A stretch of DNA of 64,000 bases from Anaerolineales bacterium (lineage in GTDB: Bacteria > Chloroflexota > Anaerolineae > Anaerolineales > E44-bin32): positions 132,714 to 196,713 of the forward strand of contig JARRPX010000002.1 in the NCBI GenBank assembly GCA_037382465.1. Direction: 5' to 3'. This document shows positions 17,109 to 26,579 of this stretch, piece by piece (positions within the stretch are counted from its first letter, which is position 1; every line of letters starts with the position of its first letter). Position numbers and translations under genes: made by a program. The notes under the pieces are model-generated. The model worked only from the letters and a program-made list of their open reading frames with translations. It did no database searches and was not told the DNA's origin.

Positions 17109-17663
17109 TCAATGTTCCGGCGTGCCTCGTTCGCCGAGATATATCGCCTCGTAATCGTGCGCGCGTTCGTAAACCAATCCGGAAATCCAGTCTTGAACTG
17201 CGTGCTCCAATTCATCAACCAGAACGAGCCTTCCGGTTAACGCAGAGACTTTGTCACCGGTCTCAACACAAATTTCTTCGACCAATACAGCCCGGTTCTG
17301 CCCCAATTCCAGGGCAGCAGCCTGCGCTTCACGAGCAAGATCTTGATCCCGCCACCAGGATTGTAGATTGCTGGTGAATATCACGTCCGGCAGCCGGACG
17401 CCGAAATCCGAAAGCGCTTGCTTGAAATCCTGGCGAACATCCAGACTCTCCTGATTCAATTTCGACTTCACGATACGGATGATTTGCTGTAAGTCCCGGA
17501 GAACAAACAGGGACGCCGGTCCGGCCGTGACCAGTTCGTGAATTAATTCGTTGATCGGGGACAGATCGCCGTCGTAGACGCAGGAAGTGATCAGCAATTC
17601 CGCTTCCATACGAATGTACGATTGCTCTGCCAGCCGGAGAAGATTGTCCAGCTTTCGACTCAT
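17109..17663 (-). CDS. Uncharacterised protein
   Basis: A 184-residue, mostly helical acidic protein starting MSRKLDNLLRLAEQSYIRMEAELLITSC. No signal peptide, membrane helix or catalytic motif is seen. A central stretch LFVLRDLQQIIRIVKSKLNQE and a C-terminal LVLVDELEHAVQDWISGLVYE look like regulatory helices. The start overlaps the stop of the DUF971 gene (ATGA), so the two are translated together. I do not recognise the family. Confidence 0.7.
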   Translation of the reverse strand: MSRKLDNLLRLAEQSYIRMEAELLITSCVYDGDLSPINELIHELVTAGPASLFVLRDLQQIIRIVKSKLNQESLDVRQDFKQALSDFGVRLPDVIFTSNLQSWWRDQDLAREAQAAALELGQNRAVLVEEICVETGDKVSALTGRLVLVDELEHAVQDWISGLVYERAHDYEAIYLGERGTPEH

Positions 17664-18004
17664 CGCCGTTTATCCTCTGCCGGTACACCGGGAGATAAAG
17701 CCTTCAGGTAGTCCCACGAGTAGATCCCATACGCATGCCCATCATCCCAGATCAAACGAAGGGCGTAATTGCCCACCTTCTCGACGCTGCGAAGGTCCGC
17801 CGACGCATCGGGTGGAAGCGGCAACTCGAGAGAAAACGGCGAAGCCGCGGCATCATCCTCTTCGCGCTTCAATCGACACTCGGCACACGGGCATGCTGCC
17901 CTTAAACCCGCGAGCGGATACGCCGCCCGCTGCCCATCATCCCACTCGATAACAAGTACGGCTTCGGAGCGCCGCACGATGATACTTATTGGTTTAGATC
18001 CCAT
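17660..18004 (-). CDS. DUF971 domain protein (gamma-butyrobetaine hydroxylase N-terminal-like)
   Basis: A 114-residue protein matching DUF971: LVIEWDDGQRAAYPLAGLRAACPCAECR in the first half and VGNYALRLIWDDGHAYGIYSWDYLK in the second. The CPCAEC Cys cluster is conserved in the family and may bind metal. DUF971 proteins occur alone or fused to dioxygenases and are linked in some organisms to iron-sulfur cluster assembly; the role here is unknown. Overlaps the next minus-strand gene by 4 bases. Confidence 0.85.
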   Translation of the reverse strand: MGSKPISIIVRRSEAVLVIEWDDGQRAAYPLAGLRAACPCAECRLKREEDDAAASPFSLELPLPPDASADLRSVEKVGNYALRLIWDDGHAYGIYSWDYLKALSPGVPAEDKRR

Positions 18005-18061
18005 CCAGACCCACCAGAAATAAAGACGGACGACCGCTCCTGTTCATCAGTAGTTTTCCGC

Positions 18062-18574
18062 TCAAGGATTTTCCATCCTGCGCAGATAGTTCTCCACCGC
18101 CCATCCGGAGATCGAGCTGTCATATGGATTGACGAGGAACCACCAGACATAGCCGTCCCGATCCTCAGGACCACCTTCGACCTGAAAGACATCGTTCTCG
18201 TAAGCCAGAAATTCGACTCCACTCGACAGGCCCGGCTGTGTTCGTATTCTGAGCCTGTCCCCCTCCGTACCGGCAACGATGACCCATTCGCCAACCTCGA
18301 TCTCCCCGCCCGTCGAAGGAGGCAAAGTAGGAGATTGCGTGGCTGTCGAAGCCTGAGTCGCCTGTGAGGTCGGATCGGGCGGCGTATCGGTCGGAATAGC
18401 CACAACGGTCAGGCCCGGCAATACGGACACCTGACCCATGTTTGAAATCCGTGAGACGTAGCCCTGGATCAACGCAGCGATGAACACGAGTACGCCCAAA
18501 CCTATCCCCAAAACAAACCAGCGCCAATTTCGCAGGAGATACCGCTTGAATTCGAGGAGATAACGATTTCGCAT
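18062..18574 (-). CDS. Membrane-anchored SH3-like domain protein
   Basis: A 170-residue protein starting MRNRYLLEFKRYLLRN, with a basic cytoplasmic N-terminus and one membrane helix (WFVLGIGLGVLVFIAALI, ~20-37). A Thr/Pro/Ser-rich linker (~65-95) follows, and then a bacterial SH3-like domain (LRIRTQPGLSSGVEFLAYENDVFQV...WWFLVNP...SGWAVENYL). The extracellular SH3 module probably binds peptidoglycan or another surface ligand. The ATG at 18574 is chosen over an upstream start because the longer N-terminus would overlap the promoter of the divergent kinase and lacks homology. Confidence 0.78.
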   Translation of the reverse strand: MRNRYLLEFKRYLLRNWRWFVLGIGLGVLVFIAALIQGYVSRISNMGQVSVLPGLTVVAIPTDTPPDPTSQATQASTATQSPTLPPSTGGEIEVGEWVIVAGTEGDRLRIRTQPGLSSGVEFLAYENDVFQVEGGPEDRDGYVWWFLVNPYDSSISGWAVENYLRRMENP

Positions 18575-18677
18575 CGGGACTAACGCCTCACCAGTGTTCG
18601 ACACGCTTTGGGTAAAGTGACAATCCGTCCAAGGGTGAGCACGATTATAACCTGAACGTAGTGGTTCGCGATGATGG

Positions 18678-18706
18678 TTGCCGAAAGTGAGCGGCATGGT
18701 TAGAAT
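18678..18706 (+). promoter_or_regulatory. Probable promoter of the second Ser/Thr kinase
   Basis: TTGCCG (18678-18683) and TAGAAT (18701-18706) are separated by 17 bases and end 17 bases before the ATG at 18724. A GGGAGAG site lies between the -10 and the start, so the leader would be very short. Confidence 0.45.
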
Positions 18707-18723
18707 TCCCAGCGGGAGAGACG

Positions 18724-19767
18724 ATGAACAACAGCTATGGTGCACCGTTGGGAGGAAGATACGAAATCATTGGCTCGCTCGGCCGTGGTGGCATGGCCGA
18801 AGTCTACCGCGCGCGTGATTTGAGTCTCCAACGCGAGGTCGCCATCAAGCTGCTGCGCGACGATCTCACTTCCGACCCCGCCTTCCAGGCAAGCTTCCTT
18901 CATGAGGCGCGAGCTGCAGCCAACCTGGCCCATCCCAACATTGTCACGATATTCGATTTTGGTATCGACTCGGGTCGATACTTCATCGTTTTGGAATTGG
19001 TTCCCGGCACCGACCTTAAAACCCTCATCCGGCGGCGAGGCGCCCTGCCCATCCCGGAAGCGGTGGACTTGATGATCCAAATCTGCGCCGGAGTTGGCTA
19101 TGCGCACCGAGCCGGCCTCATCCATTGCGATCTCAAACCGCAAAACGTGCTGGTGGGCAACGACGGCGTGGCCAAAATTACCGATTTCGGCATCGCCCGG
19201 GCATTCGCATCCATTCAGCCGGATGAGCACAGCGAGGTCGTTTGGGGTAGTCCTCTGTATTTTGCCCCGGAGCAGGCTGCCGGCCGTCCCCCGACGTTCG
19301 CCTCCGATGTGTATGCACTCGGCGTCACGTTCTTCGAAATCCTGACCGGCCGTACTCCCTTCCAGGCGAACGATGCCGACGAACTCGCTCTTCTACACCA
19401 GACCGCAAAGCCGCCGCGCTTGAGCCAGTTTCGTCCGGAAATCCCCGAAGTACTCGAGCAAATAACTGCGAAAGTGCTTTCAAAGGAACCCGCTGCGCGC
19501 TATCGTACTGCAGACCAATTCGGCCGTGTTTTAATGACCTATGCTGAACAATTGCAATCGCTGCCCGTTCGATCCTACCAGATGCCGCCTCCGGCCGAAA
19601 ACGACCCCGATGCATCCACTTCGGCCATGGCGTTTCCCTCGCCGGTACGTATCGATTGGGCCGCCGTCATCCTCGCCCTTCTTGCCTTTATCGCCGTCGG
19701 CGGCTTGATACCGCTTTGGTTGTGGGTATGTTTGCTCTATCCTTCCTGTCCGCTCAATACTCCATAG
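18724..19767 (+). CDS. Membrane-anchored Ser/Thr protein kinase
   Basis: A 347-residue Hanks-type kinase. Glycine loop GRGGMAEVYRA, VAIK lysine near residue 40, DFG in ITDFGIAR and APE-like YFAPEQ are intact. The catalytic loop is HCDLKPQN, so the Arg before the catalytic Asp is replaced by Cys: a non-RD kinase that may not need activation-loop phosphorylation. A C-terminal membrane helix (WAAVILALLAFIAVGGLIPLWLW, ~315-337) is followed by only a few residues, so there is no extracellular sensor. Its stop is ~160 bases before ftsH. Confidence 0.9.
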   Translation: MNNSYGAPLGGRYEIIGSLGRGGMAEVYRARDLSLQREVAIKLLRDDLTSDPAFQASFLHEARAAANLAHPNIVTIFDFGIDSGRYFIVLELVPGTDLKTLIRRRGALPIPEAVDLMIQICAGVGYAHRAGLIHCDLKPQNVLVGNDGVAKITDFGIARAFASIQPDEHSEVVWGSPLYFAPEQAAGRPPTFASDVYALGVTFFEILTGRTPFQANDADELALLHQTAKPPRLSQFRPEIPEVLEQITAKVLSKEPAARYRTADQFGRVLMTYAEQLQSLPVRSYQMPPPAENDPDASTSAMAFPSPVRIDWAAVILALLAFIAVGGLIPLWLWVCLLYPSCPLNTP

Positions 19768-19863
19768 TGCCGAGTAATTCTTCCTCACCCTGAGAAAGCA
19801 ATCGATTGCGATAATTTCTGCTCCAAGCGTCCCGCACGCATCCACGCACGAATCGATAGATGA

Positions 19864-19869
19864 TATAAT
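19864..19869 (+). promoter_or_regulatory. -10 element (TATAAT) upstream of ftsH
   Basis: A perfect TATAAT 56 bases before the ATG at 19925. No clear -35 is seen. A transcript from here would start near 19876 and could not encode an additional N-terminal membrane helix upstream of 19925. Confidence 0.5.
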
Positions 19870-19924
19870 TCGGGAGAACTGGGTTTGTACAAGTTCGTGT
19901 CGTTTTTTTAGGAGGTTGATGTGA

Positions 19925-21694
19925 ATGTCGTTCAATGAACTGGTCGATAAGATCAAAGCCGGTGAAGTCTCCAAGATCGTCGTCAACGACAACGATCTCG
20001 AGGTGGAATACAACCAACCGGGAATGACGGCCGTTAGCCGTAAAGAGCCCACGAAGACTTTCGTGGGACAATTGATCGATTTCGGACTCACGCCTGAATA
20101 TTTGGCCGAAAATCCATTCGAACTCGAGATTAAAGAACCGAGTGATTGGAACACGGTCCTTAGTCTGATAACGTACATCCTGCCAGCGCTGCTCGTCGTC
20201 GGGCTGATCTGGTTCATGCTGCGCCAGGCGCAAGGCAGCAACAATCAAGCGCTGTCGTTTGGCAAGAGTCGGGCGCGCATGTTCACCGGTGATCAACCAA
20301 CGATCACCTTCGAAGACGTTGCCGGCGTCGAGGAAGCCAAGGAAGAGCTGCAGGAGGTCGTAGAATTTCTCAAGGAACCCGAAAAATTCATAACTCTCGG
20401 CGCGCGTATCCCCAAAGGCGTTCTTCTGATTGGCGCCCCGGGCACCGGAAAAACCATGATGGCGAAAGCGGTATCCGGCGAAGCGGGCGTACCATTCTTT
20501 TCGATCTCGGGTTCAGAATTCGTCGAGATGTTTGTCGGCGTCGGCGCAAGCCGTGTGCGCGATCTTTTCGATCAAGCCAAGCGTCACTCACCATGCATCG
20601 TCTTCGTCGATGAAATCGATGCCGTCGGGCGCCACCGCGGTGCAGGACTCGGCGGCAGTCACGATGAGCGTGAACAAACGCTGAATCAAATGTTGGTCGA
20701 AATGGATGGTTTCGACACCGACACCAACGTGATTATCATGGCGGCGACCAACCGGCCCGATATTTTGGACCCCGCCTTGCTGCGTCCGGGAAGATTCGAC
20801 AGGCGTGTCGTTCTCGACCGTCCGGACATGCGCGGGCGCGAGGCGATCCTCAAGGTCCACACGAAGGGAAAACCATTGGAAGTCGATGTGGATCTCAGCA
20901 TCATCGCCAAATCCACTCCCGGGTTCGTCGGCGCCGATCTCGAGAATCTGGTCAACGAGGCCGCGATCCTGGCTGCTCGACGAGACAAGCGCACGATTGG
21001 TCAACCGGAGTTCGAAGAGTCGATCGAACGCGTCATCGCCGGCCCCGAAAGAAAGAGCCGCATCATCAGCGAGGAAGAGAAACGTATCGTCGCCTACCAC
21101 GAAGCGGGTCACGCCATCATCGCACACGTCATCCCGGAAGCGGATCCGGTGCACAAGGTGAGCATCATTGCTCGAGGCATGATGGGCGGATATACAATGG
21201 CCTTGCCGGAAGACGACCGTACGCTGACGTCGAAAAACAAGATGAAGGCGGACCTCGCCTTCGGACTCGGTGGGCGTGCCGCTGAGGAGATCGTCTTCAA
21301 CGACATCACGTCCGGAGCGTCCAACGATCTCGAGCGAGTCACCAAACTGGCCCGCTCGATGGTCACCCGTCTGGGGATGAGCGATTCGCTTGGCCCGATG
21401 GTCTATGGGCAGAAAGAGGAATTGGTATTCCTCGGACGTGAGATCGGCGAACAAAGAGATTACTCCGAAAACATCGCTGAATTGATCGATGATGAAGTGC
21501 GGCAATTGGTCCAGGAAGCGCACCTGCGGGCGCGTGACATTCTTACGAAATACCGGGATCAGCTCGAAACCATAGCGCAGCGACTCATCGAGGTGGAAAC
21601 ACTCGACCGCGATGAGTTTGCGCGAATGTTCGCGGAACCGGTTCAACCGAAGAACAGCGGAACCCCCGTGCCGATTCCTTCTGCCGGCGATTAA
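19925..21694 (+). CDS. ftsH: ATP-dependent zinc metalloprotease FtsH, lacking the first membrane helix
   Basis: A 589-residue FtsH that degrades membrane and short-lived proteins. A small N-terminal domain (1-75) is followed by one membrane helix (~77-99), AAA+ module with Walker A GAPGTGKT (170-177), Walker [10 protein letters not shown], second region of homology, and the zinc-protease motif HEAGH (392-396). FtsH normally has a membrane helix before the N-terminal domain; here the protein begins directly with [15 protein letters not shown]. The codon before the ATG is TGA, and AGGAGG (19910-19915) is well spaced for 19925, so no longer form is available. The enzyme would have to insert with its N-terminus outside. 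Confidence 0.93.
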   Translation: MSFNELVDKIKAGEVSKIVVNDNDLEVEYNQPGMTAVSRKEPTKTFVGQLIDFGLTPEYLAENPFELEIKEPSDWNTVLSLITYILPALLVVGLIWFMLRQAQGSNNQALSFGKSRARMFTGDQPTITFEDVAGVEEAKEELQEVVEFLKEPEKFITLGARIPKGVLLIGAPGTGKTMMAKAVSGEAGVPFFSISGSEFVEMFVGVGASRVRDLFDQAKRHSPCIVFVDEIDAVGRHRGAGLGGSHDEREQTLNQMLVEMDGFDTDTNVIIMAATNRPDILDPALLRPGRFDRRVVLDRPDMRGREAILKVHTKGKPLEVDVDLSIIAKSTPGFVGADLENLVNEAAILAARRDKRTIGQPEFEESIERVIAGPERKSRIISEEEKRIVAYHEAGHAIIAHVIPEADPVHKVSIIARGMMGGYTMALPEDDRTLTSKNKMKADLAFGLGGRAAEEIVFNDITSGASNDLERVTKLARSMVTRLGMSDSLGPMVYGQKEELVFLGREIGEQRDYSENIAELIDDEVRQLVQEAHLRARDILTKYRDQLETIAQRLIEVETLDRDEFARMFAEPVQPKNSGTPVPIPSAGD

Positions 21695-21720
21695 CGAGTC
21701 AACAGCAGTTTTTGTAAACG

Positions 21721-21754
21721 AAGGGCTGTCCGATGATCCAGACGGACAGCCCTT
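21721..21754. terminator. Hairpin between convergent ftsH and acyl-CoA ligase genes
   Basis: A perfect 12-bp stem, AAGGGCTGTCCG (21721-21732) and CGGACAGCCCTT (21743-21754), with a 10-base loop. Only modest T content follows on either strand, but the position between two convergent stops supports a shared terminator. Confidence 0.75.
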
Positions 21755-21796
21755 ATCATTTATCGTTGCGGGTCGAAGAGGAAAACGTCGGTTTAC

Positions 21797-23488
21797 CTAA
21801 GCTTCTTTATCACTCTCCCGATGCTGCCGTACCAATTCACGGCGCAGAATTTTACCCACCGTCGTTTTGGGCAGCTCGTCTCGAAATTCTACCTGTGTCG
21901 GCACCTTGTAGGCCGCCATCCTCTCCTTGCACCAGGCCCGAATGTCATCAACTGAAGCCGTCGCGCCGGGCTTGAGAACGACCCAGGCCTTGACGGTTTC
22001 TCCCCGATAGGCGTCCGGAATGCCTGCTACGCCTACTTCCAGGACGCCCGGATGCTCGGAAATGACTTCTTCGACCTCACGCGGCCACACCTGGTAGCCA
22101 CTCGGTTTTATCAACTCCTTCTTGCGGTCGACGATGAAGAAATATCCATCCTCATCCATGCGGGCGATGTCGCCGGTATACAACCAACCATCCCGCAGCG
22201 CATTCGCCGTCTCCGTGGGCATGTTGTGATAGCCCTTCATGACCTGTGGCCCCTGAATCACCAACTCGCCAACCTCGCCGGGTCCAAGCACCGTCGTTTC
22301 ATCGTCGAGGGAAATGATGCGTGCATCGACATCGGGCAGCGGCAAGCCAATCGAACCTTCTTTATTCAGTCCGTAAAGCGGATTACAATGCGTTGCCGTC
22401 GGCGCCTCCGAGAGTCCATAGCCCTCTACCAGTTTCCCGCCGGTCTGTTTTTCGAAAAGCGTCTTGGTCTCGCGCATCAAAGGCGCCGATCCCGAGATAC
22501 AAGCCTGGATCGAACTCACGTCCGTCTTCCCTGCCTGCACGTCGGGATGGTTGTTGATGGCGTTGTACATTGCGGGTACACCCGGGTAGATTGTGGGTCT
22601 GTATTTGGATATCAAAGCGAGAATTTCATCGGTTTGACGTGGATCAGGCTGGATCACCAACGTGGCGCCCGATGAAATGCCGAACGTCATGCCCGCCACC
22701 AATCCGTAGACGTGGAACATCGGGATGGCCATCAGTACGATCTCTTCTCCCATCCTCAAGTGGGGATTGAAAGCCCGAATCTGGAGCGTGTTTGCGACGA
22801 GGTTGCGGTGCAAGGCAACGGCCGCTTTTGAAAGACCGGTGGTCCCTCCACTGTATTGAAACAAGGCAATGTCATCCGGACCAACATCCACCTTTGGGGC
22901 ATCTTCAGGAGAATGCTTATCGATCAGGTCGCGCATCCACACATCTTGCTCGTCGAGAGTGACCCGATGTCCACCCTTCTTTTCCATGGTTAGGGTAAAC
23001 AGGAAGCGTATCAATCCGGGCAGCGCTTCTTTCAAATTGGTCACCACGAGGGTTTTCAAGGTCGTCTGCTCTCGGACGGCCTTGATTTTCTCGTAGAACA
23101 TACTCGCGGCGATCATGATCTCGATCCTGGAATCGTTGACCTGATGCACGATCTCACGCGCTTTATACAACGGGTTAAACGCGACGACTATGCCGCCCGC
23201 TTTCAGAATGGCGTAGAAGGCAAGCACGAACTGCGGAATGTTCACCATGAACATACCGACCGGTGTACCTTTCCTGACGCCAAGATCGGCCAGGCCGGCA
23301 GCGAGTCGATCCGAAAGCTCGTCCATCTCAGCGTAAGTGATTTCCGCACCTTTGAAAATAGTGCAGGCGCGTTGCGGGTACGCTTGCGCCGATTCCGTTA
23401 GTATGTGGTGGAGACTGATCTTTGGGTAATCGATATGTTTTGGGACCCCCTCATCGTAGAATTTATACCAAGGATGTTCTTTCATCAT
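21797..23488 (-). CDS. Long-chain fatty acid--CoA ligase
   Basis: A 563-residue AMP-forming acyl-CoA synthetase that activates fatty acids for beta-oxidation or lipid synthesis. The AMP-binding signature is LFQYSGGTTGLSKAAV; others are GYGLSEAPTATH, DGWLYTGDIARMDEDGY, DRKKELIKPSGYQVWPREVE, and the C-terminal catalytic Lys in PKTTVGKILRREL. The ATG at 23488 lies 7 bases from a GGAG site; two GTG codons just upstream in frame are less well placed. It is divergent from the aminotransferase gene. Confidence 0.92.
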   Translation of the reverse strand: MMKEHPWYKFYDEGVPKHIDYPKISLHHILTESAQAYPQRACTIFKGAEITYAEMDELSDRLAAGLADLGVRKGTPVGMFMVNIPQFVLAFYAILKAGGIVVAFNPLYKAREIVHQVNDSRIEIMIAASMFYEKIKAVREQTTLKTLVVTNLKEALPGLIRFLFTLTMEKKGGHRVTLDEQDVWMRDLIDKHSPEDAPKVDVGPDDIALFQYSGGTTGLSKAAVALHRNLVANTLQIRAFNPHLRMGEEIVLMAIPMFHVYGLVAGMTFGISSGATLVIQPDPRQTDEILALISKYRPTIYPGVPAMYNAINNHPDVQAGKTDVSSIQACISGSAPLMRETKTLFEKQTGGKLVEGYGLSEAPTATHCNPLYGLNKEGSIGLPLPDVDARIISLDDETTVLGPGEVGELVIQGPQVMKGYHNMPTETANALRDGWLYTGDIARMDEDGYFFIVDRKKELIKPSGYQVWPREVEEVISEHPGVLEVGVAGIPDAYRGETVKAWVVLKPGATASVDDIRAWCKERMAAYKVPTQVEFRDELPKTTVGKILRRELVRQHRESDKEA

Positions 23489-23553
23489 CACCACTCTCCT
23501 TTAGGCACTCACACTTGAAGAGACGGCTCCTCTATACTCTTTATACATCGGAA

Positions 23554-23584
23554 TTGAACGGACGCAAAATCCGAATGATATAAT
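23554..23584 (+). promoter_or_regulatory. Probable promoter of the aminotransferase gene
   Basis: TTGAAC (23554-23559) and TATAAT (23579-23584) are separated by 19 bases, slightly longer than the optimum. They lie in the 183-base divergent region, ~80 bases before the ATG at 23672, which has its own GGAGGT site at 23658-23663. Confidence 0.5.
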
Positions 23585-23671
23585 TACGAAAGCGAGCTCT
23601 TTACCTTTCTGGAGAAACCATCCGTACTACATAAATCGTTTGAGCATAATTCCACCCGGAGGTGAACAAGG

Positions 23672-24994
23672 ATGCGAAATCTTTCTGTGCCAGGAAAGAA
23701 TGCAAAACGATATCTTGAACGCGACAAGAACGTGATTTCTCCCTCCTATCCACGTGTTTACCCGTTCATGATGGATCACGGTGCGGGCTCCGAAGTCTGG
23801 GACGTAGACGGCAATCGTTACGTAGACTTTACCTCTGGTATTGCCGTCTGCTCGACCGGGCACAGCCATCCGAAAGTGGTCGAGGCGATCCAAAAACAAG
23901 CGGAACGGTACATCCATATCTCTTCCGACTTCTACCACCCAATCTGGATTGAGTTTTCGGAAAAACTCGCCTCTACCGCCCCTTTCAAAGAAAACGCAAA
24001 AATCTTTCTGGGAAATTCCGGAACGGAAGCGGTTGAAGCAGCCATTAAATTGGCCCGGTTTCACACCGGTCGACAACAGTTTATCGGCTTCTTGGGCGGC
24101 TTTCACGGTCGGACGTTGGGTTCATTGGCCTTCACGGCCAGCAAACCCGTTTACCGCCATGGATTCTTCCCGATCTTGAACGGTGTGACGCATGTACCTT
24201 ATCCGGATCCCTATCGACCGCTGCTTGTATCGAAACACGAAGATCTTGGCGAGAGCGTGGTTCAATACATCCGCGACGTTATCTTTCAAAAGGTACTGCC
24301 GGCGGAGGATTGCGCCGGCATCCTCGTTGAGCCGATCCAAGGCGAAGGCGGCTATGTCGTACCGACCGACGGATTCTTCCCGGCATTGCGCGAATTATGC
24401 GATCAACACGGCATCTTGCTCATCGTGGATGAAATCCAATCGGGTGTCGGTCGAACGGGTAAATGGTGGGCGATCGAGCATTGGAACGTCGAGCCGGACA
24501 TTGTCTGTACGGCGAAAGGTATCGCCTCTGGTGTTCCGCTCGGCGGGATCATCGCCAGGGAAAGCGTCATGGATTGGCCCAGCGGAGCCCACGGAAACAC
24601 CTATGGGGGCAACCCAATTGCATGCGCCGCCGCGCTGACGACGTTGGAATTGATCGAGAACGGCATGATGCAGAACGCTGCGGAAGTCGGCCAGTATACA
24701 CTGGACGCGCTTGCTGAACTGCAAGCCCACCATCCGAGTATCGGACAGATTCGGGGCAAAGGCTTGATGATCGGCGTCGAGTTCGTTAAGGATCGTGAGA
24801 CTCGCGCACCGGCGAAATCCCTGCGCAAACGCGTCGAGCAGCACGCCTTCCACAAAGGCCTACTGACGTTGGGATGCGGCGAAAGCACGCTGCGCGTAGC
24901 GCCCGCGCTCAACATCACGACCCAATTGATCGACGAGGGCCTGGAGATTCTCGATCGCGCCATTAATGAAGCCGAGCAGGAAGAGCTAGACTGA
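23672..24994 (+). CDS. Class III PLP-dependent aminotransferase (4-aminobutyrate/acetylornithine type)
   Basis: A 440-residue fold-type I aminotransferase. Landmarks are GNSGTEAVEAAIKLAR, GGFHGRTLGSLAFT, the PLP-Asp in LLIVDEIQSGVGRTGKWW and the Schiff-base Lys in DIVCTAKGIASGVPLGG. The N-terminal sequence SPSYPRVYPFMMDHGAGSEVWDVDGNRYVDF resembles the subgroup often annotated as acetyl-ornithine or GABA aminotransferase; exact substrate is not determinable. No arginine-biosynthesis gene is nearby. The ATG of the sensor kinase follows its TGA directly with no gap. Confidence 0.88.
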   Translation: MRNLSVPGKNAKRYLERDKNVISPSYPRVYPFMMDHGAGSEVWDVDGNRYVDFTSGIAVCSTGHSHPKVVEAIQKQAERYIHISSDFYHPIWIEFSEKLASTAPFKENAKIFLGNSGTEAVEAAIKLARFHTGRQQFIGFLGGFHGRTLGSLAFTASKPVYRHGFFPILNGVTHVPYPDPYRPLLVSKHEDLGESVVQYIRDVIFQKVLPAEDCAGILVEPIQGEGGYVVPTDGFFPALRELCDQHGILLIVDEIQSGVGRTGKWWAIEHWNVEPDIVCTAKGIASGVPLGGIIARESVMDWPSGAHGNTYGGNPIACAAALTTLELIENGMMQNAAEVGQYTLDALAELQAHHPSIGQIRGKGLMIGVEFVKDRETRAPAKSLRKRVEQHAFHKGLLTLGCGESTLRVAPALNITTQLIDEGLEILDRAINEAEQEELD

Positions 24995-26557
24995 ATGCTG
25001 CCCGATTTTCGTGTTCGCCAGCGCGATTACCTGCTCGAGATTTCACGTGTCATTACAGAAGAACTCGAGCTCAATCTCGTGCTTACGCGAATCGTACGCG
25101 TTTCGGCCGAGCTTCTCGCGGGCCATGCCGGCATCATTGCGCTGCGCGACGAAGGGGGTTGGCGAATCGCCTCCTCATACGGCATCAATGCGGAATTCCT
25201 GAAGAATCTCGAACCCTTACTCGCAGATATCCCCGATCAAGGTGATCCCGCGCGTTTCGCACTCCCGGAAATTAACCGCCGGCTGCAGCGCATCACTGCC
25301 GCGACGAGCATGGGTCTATTGACCGGCGTTGGTTTACCGATGATCGCCCATTCGGAGATCGTAGGCGTTATTTTCGTCTTCCGTTCCTACCCGGGTCGTT
25401 TTTCAAACGAGGATCGGAAGCTGCTGCAGGCATTCGCCTCGCAAGCCGCGATTGCGGTCCACAATGCAAGGCTTTATACGGAACTCTCGCAGCAAAAACA
25501 GCACATCGATGCGGTCCTCGAATCCTCCGCGGATGGTATCTTTATTCTCGACCCGAGTTTCTGTTTCGTTCGTTTCAATCGTGCCTGCGCGCGTCTCACA
25601 GGATACGAACCCGAGGAAACAATCGGGAAACCCCACGCGAAGATCATCCGCTGGCTGCGGCGCGAGCCTGGTCTATCCCTGGAAGAGGCTGAAGCCGGCG
25701 GCTGGCCGCTTTCGGCCCAAGCCGTGCTTTACGTCGAAGGGGATTTAATCAAGAAAAACGAAGAGGCAATAAGCGTTGGCATCCGTTATGCACCTACGAT
25801 CTCCCCGGAAGGGAAATTGAGAAGCATCGTCGCCAACGTGCGTGACATCACCAAATTTCGGGAAGCCGAAGAACTGAAGGACACTTTCATCTCCATCATC
25901 AGCCACGAACTACGAACGCCCGTGGCCTTGATCAAAGGATACGTGGGCACGCTGCGGAGAGAGGACGCGGAGTGGGATCCAGACACCGTACGCGATAGTT
26001 TGGCGGTGATCGAAGAAGAATCCGATCGGCTCGCAGACTTGATCGACGACCTGCTCGATGCCTCACGGCTTGCAGCCGGTGCACTCTCCTTGAACTTTTC
26101 CGAGGTGGGGCTTAAGGAGTTGGCCGAGAGATTGGCGAAGCGTTTTAAAACCCAATCTGCTGCGCACACGTTCGTCGTCGAATTCCCCGACGACTTTCCA
26201 ACCGTACTCGCGGATGAAGACCGATTGACTCAAGTTCTTACCAATCTACTATCGAACGCCGTCAAATACTCGCCCGATGGCGGCCAGGTGACGATCCGTG
26301 GACAGGCACTCAAGGACGAAATCGTGGTCTGTGTGCAGGATGAAGGTTCGGGCATCGCACTGGAAGACGTACCGCGTGTATTCGATCGTTTCTACCGGTC
26401 GAACGAAGCATCGCGGAAGACAAAGGGAGCGGGATTGGGACTCTTCCTGGCCAAAGCTGTAATCGAAGCCCATGAAGGGCGGATATGGGTAGACGAAGAA
26501 GTCAAGCACGGCACGAGAATCTGTTTCGCACTTCCTCGGCATCACACACGAGAATAA
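24995..26557 (+). CDS. GAF-PAS sensor histidine kinase (soluble)
   Basis: A 520-residue histidine kinase without membrane helices. Residues ~15-160 form a GAF domain, ~165-290 a PAS domain (VLESSADGIFILDPSF...NRACARLTGYEPEETIG). The HisKA domain carries the phospho-His H304 in FISIISHELRTPVALIKGY. The ATPase domain (~405-515) has the N box NLLSNAVKYSPDGG and the G boxes QDEGSGIALEDV and GAGLGLFLAKAVIE. No receiver is attached and no regulator is adjacent, so the OmpR- or NarL-type regulators at 15.6-17 kb are candidate partners. The start is immediate after the aminotransferase stop. Confidence 0.92.
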   Translation: MLPDFRVRQRDYLLEISRVITEELELNLVLTRIVRVSAELLAGHAGIIALRDEGGWRIASSYGINAEFLKNLEPLLADIPDQGDPARFALPEINRRLQRITAATSMGLLTGVGLPMIAHSEIVGVIFVFRSYPGRFSNEDRKLLQAFASQAAIAVHNARLYTELSQQKQHIDAVLESSADGIFILDPSFCFVRFNRACARLTGYEPEETIGKPHAKIIRWLRREPGLSLEEAEAGGWPLSAQAVLYVEGDLIKKNEEAISVGIRYAPTISPEGKLRSIVANVRDITKFREAEELKDTFISIISHELRTPVALIKGYVGTLRREDAEWDPDTVRDSLAVIEEESDRLADLIDDLLDASRLAAGALSLNFSEVGLKELAERLAKRFKTQSAAHTFVVEFPDDFPTVLADEDRLTQVLTNLLSNAVKYSPDGGQVTIRGQALKDEIVVCVQDEGSGIALEDVPRVFDRFYRSNEASRKTKGAGLGLFLAKAVIEAHEGRIWVDEEVKHGTRICFALPRHHTRE

Positions 26558-26579
26558 CTGCAAAGGATAACAATTTTCC

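Noticed and set aside
19919-19924. Two-codon ATG-TGA unit before ftsH as a regulatory leader
   Set aside because: It is only 3 bases from the Shine-Dalgarno sequence and probably arises by chance; it does not change the ftsH start.
20588-21646. Long open frame (352 codons) antisense to ftsH
   Set aside because: It lies entirely opposite a well-supported gene, has no recognisable domain, and its residues mirror the codon bias of ftsH.
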